Below are positions 42,639-51,329 of a DNA stretch of 64,000 nt, piece after piece; position 1 is the stretch's first letter, and every line of letters starts with the position of its first letter. Source of the stretch: Bog-532 sp963830385 (lineage in GTDB: Bacteria; Actinomycetota; Actinomycetes; Streptosporangiales; Streptosporangiaceae); contig CAWHMD010000005.1 in assembly GCA_963830385.1 (NCBI GenBank), positions 868,001 to 932,000 on the forward strand, written 5' to 3'. Position numbers and translations under genes: made by a program. The notes below the pieces were generated by a model. It saw only the letters and a program-made list of their open reading frames with translations, was not told where the DNA came from and searched no databases.

Positions 42639-43564
42639 CAGTTCAGGAGCCCAGTCCTAGCCAGATGTCTGCTGTGCCCTACACCCGCATCCAGCTGAAT
42701 CGGGCGACCGACCGCCGGGAGGATCCAGCCTGGGTGGCCGCTCAGACGGCCGATCCGCGGGCGCGGGTCCGGCCGTTCTGGCGCGACCAGTGCCTGGTCG
42801 CCGGAGATCCACCAACTCCCCTCACGCTGACGGGCGGTGCCCTTGACGGCGCCGATCCGGCCCGGCTGGTCCTGCTCGGCCTCGATGACGGGATCCCGGA
42901 CTTCGCTGTCGATCTTTCCGACCTGGCACTGGTTGACGCGCTGACGAGCGCGGGCGCAGACGCGGCGGCCGACATCCGGTCGTTGTTCGCCGTCATGCCG
43001 GTGGCACAGGCCGGTGTCCTGGCCTACGCACGCGGCCTGCTGCACTGGAACCGGCAGCAGCGCTACTGCGGCCGCTGTGGTGCCACCACCCAGCCCCGCA
43101 ATGCGGGTCACCTGCGGGCCTGCACGAACGGCGAGTGCGGAGGGCTGCTGTTCCCGCGTATCGAGCCCGCGGTGATCACGCTCGTCGAGACGATCAGGCC
43201 GCCGCGCCGGTGCCTGCTGGCACGGCACCGCGCCTCGAAGACCGGCGGCTACTCCCTGCTCGCCGGCTTCGTAGAGATTGGTGAATCGCTGGAGGACGCC
43301 GTGCGCCGCGAGATCTTTGAGGAGGTCGGCGTCGCACTCGCCGACGTCGGTTACGTCGGCTCCCAGCCATGGCCGTTCCCGGCCGGGCTCATGCTCGGAT
43401 TCCGGGCGACCGCCGCGGACGAGTCCCTGTCCCCGGACGGCACCGAGATCCAGGAGGCGCGCTGGTTCACCCGCGAAGAGCTGCGCGACTACGGCAACGC
43501 CGCGGGCCTCGGCCGGGCCGACTCGATCGACCGGCTCATGTACACCACCTGGCTCGCGGAGTAG
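42635..43564 (+). CDS. nudC: NAD(+) diphosphatase / decapping Nudix hydrolase
   Basis: 309 residues with the three-part NudC layout: a variable N-terminal domain, a zinc ribbon (CGRC near residues 145-148 and a second Cys pair around residues 163-168) and a C-terminal Nudix domain. The Nudix box runs from GFVEIGESLEDAVRREIFEE through VGV, and SQPWPFPAGLMLGF is the family-defining SQPWPFPxS-like motif. It hydrolyses NAD(H) to NMN(H) and AMP and removes NAD caps from RNA. ATG 42635 overlaps the stop of the HTH gene. Confidence 0.95.
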   Translation: MTVQEPSPSQMSAVPYTRIQLNRATDRREDPAWVAAQTADPRARVRPFWRDQCLVAGDPPTPLTLTGGALDGADPARLVLLGLDDGIPDFAVDLSDLALVDALTSAGADAAADIRSLFAVMPVAQAGVLAYARGLLHWNRQQRYCGRCGATTQPRNAGHLRACTNGECGGLLFPRIEPAVITLVETIRPPRRCLLARHRASKTGGYSLLAGFVEIGESLEDAVRREIFEEVGVALADVGYVGSQPWPFPAGLMLGFRATAADESLSPDGTEIQEARWFTREELRDYGNAAGLGRADSIDRLMYTTWLAE

Positions 43565-43705
43565 TCGCTCGACGGTGGCGGGCGGCGGCGGACGGTGACC
43601 GAGCTCACGGATCATCGTGCCTGATCTCCAGTTCCCAGGTGCGTCCCCGAAGCTCAGCAGGAACTCTCCGTCGCCGCAGCCCTTCGGGCCGCTAGTCTCG
43701 TCGGC

Positions 43706-44053
43706 GTGTCCGAGACCACGAGCATCACAGGCCGGTGGCGTATCACAGAGATGGACAACTGGGATCAGGAGACCATCGACCTGGTCCAGCCCGGCTTCAT
43801 CGAATTCGGTGAGGACGGTCTCGGCGGCCTGGGTTTCATCGTGGTGACGGGGGAACTTGACTGGCGCGACGCGGATCGTGATGGCAAGCCGGGGGTCGAG
43901 TTCACCTGGCAAGGTTCCGACGAGGGCGACGACGCGAGCGGTGGCGGCTCGGCCGCGCTCAACTCCAATGGCACGCTCGAGGGCCACATCTACTTCCACC
44001 TTGGTGATGATTCCGCGTTCCGCGCCGAGCGGTTCAACGGAGCCGTCCGGTGA
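43706..44053 (+). CDS. Conserved hypothetical protein
   Basis: 115 residues (GTG start; ITGRWRITEMDNWDQETIDL, PGFIEFGEDGLGGLGFIVVT, VEFTWQGSDEGDDASGGGSA, LEGHIYFHLGDDSAFRAERF). I recall nearly the same pattern in many bacteria as an uncharacterised small protein. It is acidic, with no TM segment and probably a beta-rich fold. Its stop overlaps a short downstream frame (GTGAG). Confidence 0.75.
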   Translation: MSETTSITGRWRITEMDNWDQETIDLVQPGFIEFGEDGLGGLGFIVVTGELDWRDADRDGKPGVEFTWQGSDEGDDASGGGSAALNSNGTLEGHIYFHLGDDSAFRAERFNGAVR

Positions 44054-44160
44054 GTAACCCCATCGAAACCGCGTTGGAGGAAGCCCTCCGGCCCGGCCGC
44101 TAGATCTCCGAACACGCGTCCTTCTCTCTTGTCAATGAACCCGAATCGGCGGCGGTCCTG
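44050..44160 (+). pseudogene. Short gene interrupted by an amber codon
   Basis: GTG 44050 overlaps the previous stop and reads SNPIETALEEALRPGR, then TAG at 44101-44103, then ISEHASFSLVNEPESAAVLA in the same frame. A Tyr codon at the TAG would make one continuous helical protein. I cannot name the family; the coupling and clean frame suggest a recently inactivated small gene. Confidence 0.35.
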
Positions 44161-44385
44161 GCGATGCCGCGCGCACCGGTGCCACGGCGGGCGGTGATCG
44201 CATCTCTGGCCTGCCGCGGCCGCTCTTCCCGTTCTGGCTCACCCCGAGCTGCGGCCTGTCGTCGATGGCGTCGCGCAACGTACACGCCACCCGACCCTCG
44301 CAAGGCTGTGGAAGAAGCGGTCCACGGCCTCGCCGGTCACATGATCAATATCTGACGGCGTCTTACCGCGCCGGCCGCCGACGGT
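44161..44385. other. Unassigned interval
   Basis: No convincing gene or hairpin seen in these 225 bases. Confidence 0.35.
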
Positions 44386-45828
44386 TCACTCGTGGCGGCG
44401 GAAAGGCGCCCCGCCGTCCTCTGCGGCCGGTTTGTCACCGTTTTCGTCAACCAGCGCCGCGGCCGCGGCGCGAGCTGCCGCACGGGACCGGGCGGCGGCG
44501 TCACCGTCGAGTCCGGTCTGCTCGATGCACCATTGCGTCCACTCCGGCAGCAGGCGCAGCGCGAGGTTGGCATCCTCGGCGAAGTAACCGTCGCGGATCA
44601 GCTGCGCCGCCATCTCGATGCGGTGCGGCGAGCAGGCGTAGAACGCGCGCTGGTCCAGGCTCTCGCCGGGTCCCCACTCGGCAAGGATGATGCTGGCGCG
44701 ATCGCCCGCCGCCGTGGGCACCTCATCGTGGTGTGCGGCGAGCCAGTTCACGAACGCATCGGGTTCACGGCGGTCATCGGACGGCGATGAACCCGCGCCG
44801 GCGTGGGCGGATCCGGTGAGGTCGCGGGCCCGGCGCCGGAGCCGGTAATACTCGCGGATGAGGTCGCGAGACTCCGATCCTTCCAGCATGTCCGCCATTG
44901 GCCCGGTCGGAAGGCACGGGCCCAGCAGGCGGGCAGTCATCCCGGCCGCGCACGGCGACGGCACCGCACCAGAGGCGGCCGGACCGACGGCACCGCGCCA
45001 TTCAGCCAGCGCGTCCTCGGCCGAGCCGAATACGCCAGCGCCGACCACTGCGTCGATCCAGCACCCGTCGATATCCCAGGCATACCAGTGATCGGGTGCG
45101 CCGCCGTCGTAACTGAACGGGGCCATGAGCAAGAAGCGGCTGCCGTACACATCGCGGGCAGCCAGGGGCTCCCCGGCCGGCCGGGGAGCGCCGACCGGAG
45201 TGCCGACGGCGGATGCCAGGCCGTGATTCGCCAGCAGCTCGGCGCCCTTGTCCGCCTCGGCAAGCACGGTCTCGTGCGGATCTTTGATGTCAGGAAACTC
45301 CTGGCGGGCGCTTCGCACGGCCTCGCTCACCGTGTCGGCGGACATCCGGGGCGTCGTCAGCGCCAGCCCGCACAACAGCGCCCAGATCTTCTGCCAGTCA
45401 TCAGCGCCCGAAGTGAGCGCCCCCTGCAACGCCGCGCCCGTCTCTTCCGCGAGGGCGCGCAGCCACTGGGCCGGATGAAGGCCGGTGCCCGGTGACTGCA
45501 GGCGATCGTAGAACTCGTCCCCCACGATCCGGCAGGCTTGCGTCTCCAGTTCGACCAGCCGCGGCGGCCAGCTGAGGGCGCGGACCCGGGCGAGGATGCG
45601 TTCGTGGGATTCCCGCCACCACGCTTCGGCCGGCGCGCCGCCGGCCAGCCGGTAGGCCAGTTCCCGGAGCGCCGCCGGACCCGAATCCGCCTGCTGCCGC
45701 CCGAACGCCGACTGATCTCGCGCTGACCGCCGATCCTGCTGCAGTTGCTGGGCGCGGCGCTGCGGGTTGCCGCTGACGCCCTGGCGCTGGGCCTTGCGCC
45801 CGCGAGAGTTCCGCTTCCTGGAAGGCAC
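44386..45828 (-). CDS. Conserved actinobacterial hypothetical protein
   Basis: About 480 residues starting VPSRKRNSRGRKAQRQGVSG (GTG at 45828). The basic N-terminus with GVSGNPQRRAQQLQQ is followed by LRELAYRLAGGAPAEAWWRE, WPPRLVELETQACRIVGDEF and KIWALLCGLALTTP. Similar proteins with the GVSGNPxRRA opening occur widely in streptomycetes, without assigned function. The segment DVYGSRFLLMAPFSYDGG and YAWDIDGCWIDAVVGAG suggests a folded second domain. The C-terminal tail is Ala-rich and variable. Confidence 0.7.
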   Translation of the reverse strand: MPSRKRNSRGRKAQRQGVSGNPQRRAQQLQQDRRSARDQSAFGRQQADSGPAALRELAYRLAGGAPAEAWWRESHERILARVRALSWPPRLVELETQACRIVGDEFYDRLQSPGTGLHPAQWLRALAEETGAALQGALTSGADDWQKIWALLCGLALTTPRMSADTVSEAVRSARQEFPDIKDPHETVLAEADKGAELLANHGLASAVGTPVGAPRPAGEPLAARDVYGSRFLLMAPFSYDGGAPDHWYAWDIDGCWIDAVVGAGVFGSAEDALAEWRGAVGPAASGAVPSPCAAGMTARLLGPCLPTGPMADMLEGSESRDLIREYYRLRRRARDLTGSAHAGAGSSPSDDRREPDAFVNWLAAHHDEVPTAAGDRASIILAEWGPGESLDQRAFYACSPHRIEMAAQLIRDGYFAEDANLALRLLPEWTQWCIEQTGLDGDAAARSRAAARAAAAALVDENGDKPAAEDGGAPFRRHE

Positions 45829-45890
45829 CCGCGTCAGCGTAGCGAACACTCTTCGAGCGCCCACGCGAGGTTTGACGGCCAGACCCCTCT

Positions 45891-45906
45891 TTCACCATAA
45901 GTGAAG
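45891..45906. promoter_or_regulatory. Putative IclR operator, copy 1
   Basis: TTCACCATAAGTGAAG contains the inverted repeat TTCAC / GTGAA. Its last 14 bases are identical to 48608-48621, in the divergent promoter of the hydroxylase and amidohydrolase genes. The IclR gene lies between the two copies. Confidence 0.5.
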
Positions 45907-45934
45907 CCGATACGCAAAGTGGTAGGCCGAGGAG

Positions 45935-45998
45935 TACAGACATGCTCGAGCGGGTCGGCATCGAGCAGGACATGGTCGGCGACCTTGCCTGCTTCGGC
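45935..45998 (-). pseudogene. Tiny relic of an amidohydrolase C-terminus
   Basis: On the minus strand the frame reads GKVADHVLLDADPLEHV, matching the GKxADLVLLDADPL end of imidazolonepropionase-like amidohydrolases. Nothing else of the gene remains. The operator-like repeat 45891-45906 is 30 bases away. Confidence 0.4.
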
Positions 45999-46158
45999 GG
46001 TGCCGTGATCGGCGGTGCGGCCGCGTGCTCGGAAGCAACCCACAGCTGCGACAGCCGTTTCTGCCAGTTCGTCGCCCGGGGGATCATCAGCAGGTGGAAC
46101 CGCTCGTGCGCGGAGTACCGTCGAAGGCGCGGCATGGTAGGGGCTGGGAAGTCAACGG

Positions 46159-46941
46159 CTATGGGCCTGGATGCCCGAGTTCGGCCGACAAGGCCCGGGC
46201 AGCGTCCAGCAGTTCACTTGTGACGTCGGTCAGCACGGCGGCGTCGACCTGCCGGGTGGGCATCGCGATCGAGATGGCCAGCGGTAGCGACTCGGCGTCG
46301 CTGAAGACCGGTGCCGCAACTGAGGTCACGCCGGGTACGACCCCACCGGAGGTGAGGGCGAAGCCGTCCCGGCGCACTTCGTGGCGGATGCGCGCGATCT
46401 GATCCCACGGCGGCTCGTTTTCCCGGGCTTCCTCGGCCTGGGCCCGCAGCACCGGCTCGGTCAGCGTCTGCGGCAGATAGGCGAGGTAGACGCGCCCGAG
46501 GGACGAAGCGAGCATCGGCATCGTCGCGCCGACGCGGACGGTGATCGGAAGCGCATGCGAGCCGTAGTTCCAGCGCACGACGACGGGTCCGTGGTCACCC
46601 CATACCGCGAGGTTCACCGCGTGGCCAGTGCGATCCCGCAGGCCCGGTAGCGCCTCTGAGGCCAGGCCGACCTCGTCCATCCGGCGCAGCGACTCCATGC
46701 CGAGCCGGCGCAGCGCCGGCCCCATGTCATACAGCCCTGAGTTCGGTGACCGGGCCACGAGACCTGCGCGCCCCAAGCTGACCAGGTAGCGGTGGACCTT
46801 GCTCGGGCCCATCCCGCAGGCGGCCGCGATCTGAGTGAGGCTCATCGGCCCCAGCCCCTGTTCGAGCGCCTGCAACACGGTAGCGGCGATCTCGACGGAC
46901 TGGATGCCCTGCCGGCCGTCTTCGGAAGGCGCCGTTACCAC
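46159..46941 (-). CDS. IclR-family transcriptional regulator
   Basis: 260 residues. N-terminal winged helix (PMSLTQIAAACGMGPSKVHR, YLVSLGRAGLVARSPNSGLY) and C-terminal IclR effector domain (VGATMPMLASSLGRVYLAYL, VPGVTSVAAPVFSDAESLPL, ISIAMP). IclR proteins commonly control aromatic catabolism. The gene lies nine bases after the stop of the hydroxylase gene on the same strand, so both are probably cotranscribed. The shared 14-bp repeat at 45893 and 48608 is the best operator candidate. Confidence 0.93.
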   Translation of the reverse strand: MVTAPSEDGRQGIQSVEIAATVLQALEQGLGPMSLTQIAAACGMGPSKVHRYLVSLGRAGLVARSPNSGLYDMGPALRRLGMESLRRMDEVGLASEALPGLRDRTGHAVNLAVWGDHGPVVVRWNYGSHALPITVRVGATMPMLASSLGRVYLAYLPQTLTEPVLRAQAEEARENEPPWDQIARIRHEVRRDGFALTSGGVVPGVTSVAAPVFSDAESLPLAISIAMPTRQVDAAVLTDVTSELLDAARALSAELGHPGP

Positions 46942-46950
46942 AGGTGGATT

Positions 46951-48564
46951 CTACGGAAGCGCCGACTGCAGCGTCGCCGGGGCGGGTTCACCGAGCGCGG
47001 CGACCAACTCGCGGGCGAGCCCGACGGCCGTGGCTTCGTCCCCGGCCGTGCCGAAGACGTAGAGGTCGGGGCGGACGGCGACCGCGAGGGCGCCGAGGTC
47101 GGCGAACCAGCGGCCATAGGTACCGTCGGCGTCAACCACGACCTTCACGCCGTGGCGGGTACCGGGCGCTTCGGCTATTGCGACGACCCTTACCCCGGCG
47201 CCGGCCAGCGCCGGGAGCAGCGCTGGGGCCGCGAGCGCAGGGAGGATGGCGGCCTGGACGATGAGGTGGGTGCCGCCGCCGGCGACCGCATCGAGCAGGT
47301 CTGGGCCCTGGCCGGCGTCGACCCGGCCCTGCACGGAAAGAGAGCCACGGCCACGCGCCGAGCGCTCCGCGATAAACCCGGCCGCAAGGTCGGGGAAAGG
47401 CGTCCGCTGCGGCGTACCAGCGGCGGCGCGGCGGGCGATGAGTTCCTGATCGCGCGCCTTGGCCTGCTCCGGGTCGCGCATCGTCTGCAAGCGGCCGAGC
47501 CGCACCCCTTCTTCGATCACCGCCCGCACGTGGTGGTCCCGCTCGGCCTGGACCGTGTCGAGCACCTCGTCACGGCGCCGGCCGCGGAGCACCAGGTCGA
47601 GTTTGAACGCGATGTCCGCCACGTCGCGGATGCCCGAGCACATCCCCTGGCCAAGGAACGGCGGCATCTGGTGGGCGGCGTCACCGGCGAGGATGATTCG
47701 CCCGACGCGCCAGGCATGTGCGATCAGGGAACGGAACGTGTAGGTGGCCACGCGGATGAGTTCGGCGTCCCCCGGACGCAGCCACCGGCCGACACGCGCC
47801 CACACGTTGGCGGGAACGCTCTCGGCCGGGAAGTCGCCGGCGGAGTCGAGCATGAAGCTGAAGCGCTGGTGCCATGGGCCGAGAGCGATGATGGAGGTTG
47901 GACCGGCCGGGTCGCCGAACTGGAGCGCCCCCGGCAGGTCGACCGGACGCATCAGCCGGAAATCGCAGACCATCCAGGGCTCCGAGAAGCCGTAGTCGTC
48001 CTGGCCGACGCCGAGCGCGCGCCGTACGAAGCTGTTCCCGCCGTCGCACGCGACGGCGTACCGGGTCCGGATGATGCTCCGCCCGTCCGCCGACTCGACG
48101 GTCAGGCGTACCGCCTCGTTGTCCTGCTCGATCGCGGTGACAGGTGCGGCCAGCCGCACGTCGACCGTATCGAGCGCGCGGCACACCTCGTCGAGCGCCG
48201 TCTCCAGGTCGGGCTGGTACATGAGGTACCACTCGGCCCAGCCGCTGCGGCCACGGTCCGAGAACCGCTGCTCGATGAGCAGGTCACCCGCGCCGTTGCG
48301 CCACTCATAGGTGGGCTGGACACGGAGTCCGGGCAGCAGCCGGTCCGCTATCCCGAGGCGGGCCAGGGTCCGCATCGTCTCGTCGTCGAAGCTGGCAGCC
48401 CGAGGCAGGTTGTACAGCCCTGGGTACCGCTCGAGTACGACTACCCGGTGACCGGCCTGGCCAAGCTGCGCGGCCATGACCATCCCGACGGGCCCGTAGC
48501 CGATTACCGCCACGTCCGCGTCGAAACGATCGCCGGAGGTGGTTCCCGCTGGTTCGTCGTACAC
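46951..48564 (-). CDS. FAD-dependent aromatic hydroxylase, MhpA-like, A
   Basis: 537 residues of the class A flavoprotein monooxygenases. The dinucleotide motif is VAVIGYGPVGMVMAAQLGQA, the DG motif is YAVACDGGNSFVRRALG and the second FAD motif is ILAGDAAHQMPPFLGQGMCS. The C-terminal thioredoxin-like domain is present (DADGTYGRWFADLGALAVAV). It resembles 3-(3-hydroxyphenyl)propionate 2-hydroxylase, which adds a second hydroxyl using NADH and O2 to prepare the ring for extradiol cleavage. It is divergent from an ACMSD-type amidohydrolase. Substrate not determinable from sequence. Confidence 0.9.
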   Translation of the reverse strand: MYDEPAGTTSGDRFDADVAVIGYGPVGMVMAAQLGQAGHRVVVLERYPGLYNLPRAASFDDETMRTLARLGIADRLLPGLRVQPTYEWRNGAGDLLIEQRFSDRGRSGWAEWYLMYQPDLETALDEVCRALDTVDVRLAAPVTAIEQDNEAVRLTVESADGRSIIRTRYAVACDGGNSFVRRALGVGQDDYGFSEPWMVCDFRLMRPVDLPGALQFGDPAGPTSIIALGPWHQRFSFMLDSAGDFPAESVPANVWARVGRWLRPGDAELIRVATYTFRSLIAHAWRVGRIILAGDAAHQMPPFLGQGMCSGIRDVADIAFKLDLVLRGRRRDEVLDTVQAERDHHVRAVIEEGVRLGRLQTMRDPEQAKARDQELIARRAAAGTPQRTPFPDLAAGFIAERSARGRGSLSVQGRVDAGQGPDLLDAVAGGGTHLIVQAAILPALAAPALLPALAGAGVRVVAIAEAPGTRHGVKVVVDADGTYGRWFADLGALAVAVRPDLYVFGTAGDEATAVGLARELVAALGEPAPATLQSALP

Positions 48565-48605
48565 GTCCGGTCTCCTGGTGTCGTTGACAGCAGCGACGGT
48601 AAGGT

Positions 48606-48621
48606 TCCACCATAAGTGAAG
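48606..48621. promoter_or_regulatory. Putative IclR operator, copy 2
   Basis: The last 14 bases (CACCATAAGTGAAG, 48608-48621) are identical to 45893-45906. The site lies 42 bases upstream of the hydroxylase start and 68 bases upstream of the amidohydrolase start, in the centre of the divergent promoter region. Confidence 0.55.
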
Positions 48622-48688
48622 TCAATGCAGCACCGTGAAAGGCGATGGCTCTCTGAGCGCGCGGACGGTGCGGGGCAAGGAGGTCCAT

Positions 48689-49678
48689 GTGCGCACCATC
48701 GGTGTCGAGGAACACTTCGTCACTGCGGAACTCGCGCACTACAGCGCACCGGCCGAGCGGATCGCTCAGCCCGCCGTGTGGAAGAAAGCCTGGCACCGGC
48801 TGCTCGACCTGACCGATGAGCGGCTGGACGCAATGGACGCGGCGGGTCTCGCCGTACAGGTGCTCTCGCTGAATTCGCCAGGTATCCAGGCCGAGCCGGA
48901 CACCCGGGTGGCCGTAGCCGCCGCCCGGACGGTCAACGACCTGCTGGCCGGCACGATCGCCGCCCACCCGGACCGGTTCGCCGGGTTCGCCGCCCTCGCC
49001 CTGCAGGATCCGGTGGAGGCGGCCAGCGAGCTCGAGCGGGCGGTGACGCAGCTCGGCTTCAGCGGCGCGCTGGTGAACGCCCACACGCTCGGGCGCTACC
49101 TCGACGACCCCCAGTTTCGCGTCGTCTGGGAACGGGCCGAGGCTCTTGATGTGCCGCTGTTCCTGCATCCCGCCAACGGCGTCGACGTCCCGGACGTGCT
49201 CTCCGGTCATCCGGAGCTGATCGGCCCGATGTGGAGCTGGGGCCCGGACACCGCCTCCCACGTGCTCCGTCTCGTCTTCGGCGGCGTGTTCGACGACTTT
49301 CCGGACGCGAAGGTGCTGGTCGGGCACATGGGGGAAGCTCTGCCCTTCGTCCTCTGGCGGCTCGACTCGCGCTGGGGATTCCACAATCACCACGGGATCG
49401 AGCTGGCCCGCGGCAACCCGTCCGAGTACCTGCGCCACAACCTGTACATCAGCACCTCCGGGGTCTGCGACAACCCGCCGCTCGTCTGCGCGCTGCAGGC
49501 GCTCGGCGCCGACCACATTGTCTTCGGCACCGACTACCCGTTCGAGGACATGGGCACCGCGACGCGGTTCCTCGAGCTCGCGCCGATCAGCTCCGGGGAC
49601 CGGGCGAAGATCGCGCACGCAACGGCTGAGCGACTGCTGCACATTCCCACCGTCGACCGGGCCCCCAACGGCATCTGA
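48689..49678 (+). CDS. Amidohydrolase-2 family decarboxylase-like enzyme, A
   Basis: About 329 residues of the ACMSD/gamma-resorcylate decarboxylase group. TIGVEEHFVTAELAHYS supplies the N-terminal EExxH-like metal site. Further metal and catalytic residues are expected in PLFLHPANGVDVP, VLVGHMGEALPFVLWRLDSR and IVFGTDYPFEDMGTATRFLE. It would decarboxylate or hydrolyse an aromatic acid or ring-cleavage product using a divalent metal. GTG 48689 follows AAGGAGG and is preferred to the GTG-type start at 48635. It is the first gene of a plus-strand pair with the ALDH. Confidence 0.88.
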   Translation: MRTIGVEEHFVTAELAHYSAPAERIAQPAVWKKAWHRLLDLTDERLDAMDAAGLAVQVLSLNSPGIQAEPDTRVAVAAARTVNDLLAGTIAAHPDRFAGFAALALQDPVEAASELERAVTQLGFSGALVNAHTLGRYLDDPQFRVVWERAEALDVPLFLHPANGVDVPDVLSGHPELIGPMWSWGPDTASHVLRLVFGGVFDDFPDAKVLVGHMGEALPFVLWRLDSRWGFHNHHGIELARGNPSEYLRHNLYISTSGVCDNPPLVCALQALGADHIVFGTDYPFEDMGTATRFLELAPISSGDRAKIAHATAERLLHIPTVDRAPNGI

Positions 49679-49749
49679 CCGCACTTCCCGTGCCTTCGTT
49701 ACTTCCCCGCATTTTCCGCACTTCCCGAGACCGGCAGGAGAAGATCACG

Positions 49750-51279
49750 ATGACCGAGCAACTGGCCACCAACAGGGAGACGGTCGCCGAGCAGCGCCGC
49801 AGCGTGCAGCATTGGATCGGGGGTCAGTGGGTGGGGTCGGCCCGCACCCGCGACAGCATCGATCCGGCGACCGGCCGGGTGATCGGCACGTACGCGGACG
49901 CCGACGAAGCGACCGGTCAGGCGGCGATCGACGCCGCGTCCCGCGCGTTCAATGACATGCAGTGGCGTCTGGACCCGATGCTCCGCGCGACCGCGCTCAG
50001 CCACCTGGCCGACGCTTACGAGGCCCGGATGGGTGAGGTCGTCGCCACGCTGTGCCAGGAGAACGGCAAGCTCGCAGGCGAGGCCGGCTTTGAGGCGCAC
50101 TTCATCATGCGGGCGCTGCGGTTCGCTGCGGGCCTCGCGGTGCATCCGGCCGGCCGGATCACCGACCCGCAGCCCGGTGTGCAGGCGATGTCCATCCGCC
50201 AGCCGATGGGCGTCGCGGGGCTCATCGTGCCGTGGAACTCCCCCGCCTACCTCTGCATCCGCGCCCTGGCCCCGGCACTCGCCGCGGGCTGCACAGCAGT
50301 GGTGAAAATGCCCGGGCAGGCGGCGCGAACCGCCGCGCTCATGTGCGAGATCCTGAGCGGCATCGCGGAACTGCCCGCCGGGGTCGTCAACGTCGTGATC
50401 GAGTCCGGCTCCGAGGTAGCGCAATTGCTGGTGAATTCCCGGCAGGTACCGGTCATCAGCTTCACGGGCAGCACGAAGACGGGGCGGATCATCGCACAGG
50501 CCGCCGGCGCGCACTTCAAGAAGGTCGGGCTGGAGCTCGGCGGCAAGACGCCGCACCTCGTGTTCGACGACGCCGACGTCGAGCTCGCCGTCGGTACCGC
50601 GGTTGCCTCGTCGACGGTCTTCGCCGGCCAGTTCTGCATGACCGGCAGCCGTATCCTCGTGCAGCGCGGCATTGCCGACCGGTTCATCGCTGCGCTGGCC
50701 GAGCGCCTGCAGGCCGTCAAGCCAGGACCGGCATCCGACCCGGCCAGCGAGATCGGCCCCATGATCGACACCGCGTCGGTGCACCGCGTCGACGCCGCCG
50801 TGCGGGAAGCGATCGACGCCGGAGCGAAGCCCATTGTCCGCGGCGGGCCGGCCACCGAGCCGGGCCTGAAGGGCGGTGCCTTCTATCACCCGACGCTGCT
50901 GGCCGTAACGGACTCGGCGCTGCGGATCGTGCAGGAGGAGACGTTCGGGCCGGTGCAGACGGTCCAGGTGTTCGACACGGAGGACGAGGCGGTCGCTTTC
51001 GCGAATGAGACGGATTACGGCCTGAGCGCCTGCATCTGGAGCCGCGACGTCGACCGGCCGGTGCGGGTCGCACGGCGTCTTGAGGCCGGGCTGGTCTCGA
51101 TCAACAGCTGGGCAAACCTGACGATCGAGTTCGAGGAGGGTGGCTTCAAGGCGAGCGGCGTCGGCCGCCTCGGCGGAATGGCGAGTGTCGAGGACTTCCT
51201 CGAGTTCAAACAGATCACGCAGAACTTCGCTCCCGCGGTCAACGAGGCCCCGGCCGCCCTGCCGCTCAGCGAGGAGTAA
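49750..51279 (+). CDS. NAD(P)-dependent aldehyde dehydrogenase
   Basis: About 509 residues of the ALDH superfamily. WIGGQWVGSARTRDSIDPAT opens the fold; VAGLIVPWNSPAYL is the cofactor region; SFTGSTKTG, the general base Glu in LELGGKTPHLVFDDA and the nucleophile Cys in AGQFCMTGSR are all present. ATG 49750 follows AGGAGAAG. It lies 72 bases after the amidohydrolase gene and is probably cotranscribed, fitting oxidation of a semialdehyde such as a 2-hydroxymuconic-type product. Confidence 0.93.
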   Translation: MTEQLATNRETVAEQRRSVQHWIGGQWVGSARTRDSIDPATGRVIGTYADADEATGQAAIDAASRAFNDMQWRLDPMLRATALSHLADAYEARMGEVVATLCQENGKLAGEAGFEAHFIMRALRFAAGLAVHPAGRITDPQPGVQAMSIRQPMGVAGLIVPWNSPAYLCIRALAPALAAGCTAVVKMPGQAARTAALMCEILSGIAELPAGVVNVVIESGSEVAQLLVNSRQVPVISFTGSTKTGRIIAQAAGAHFKKVGLELGGKTPHLVFDDADVELAVGTAVASSTVFAGQFCMTGSRILVQRGIADRFIAALAERLQAVKPGPASDPASEIGPMIDTASVHRVDAAVREAIDAGAKPIVRGGPATEPGLKGGAFYHPTLLAVTDSALRIVQEETFGPVQTVQVFDTEDEAVAFANETDYGLSACIWSRDVDRPVRVARRLEAGLVSINSWANLTIEFEEGGFKASGVGRLGGMASVEDFLEFKQITQNFAPAVNEAPAALPLSEE

Positions 51280-51288
51280 CCGGGACCG

Positions 51289-51326
51289 CCGGGGCGCCGC
51301 GAACCGGCGGGTTCGCGGCACCCCGG
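51289..51326. terminator. Strong bidirectional terminator hairpin
   Basis: CCGGGG plus GCCGCGAACC (51289-51305) pair with GGTTCGCGGC and CCCCGG (51310-51326), with a single C-A mismatch and a 4-base loop. It lies between the convergent ALDH and alpha/beta hydrolase genes. Confidence 0.8.
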
Positions 51327-51329
51327 TGA

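Noticed and set aside
46792..48615. 607-codon open frame on the plus strand
   Set aside because: It mirrors the MhpA-like hydroxylase, whose FAD motifs are unambiguous on the minus strand.
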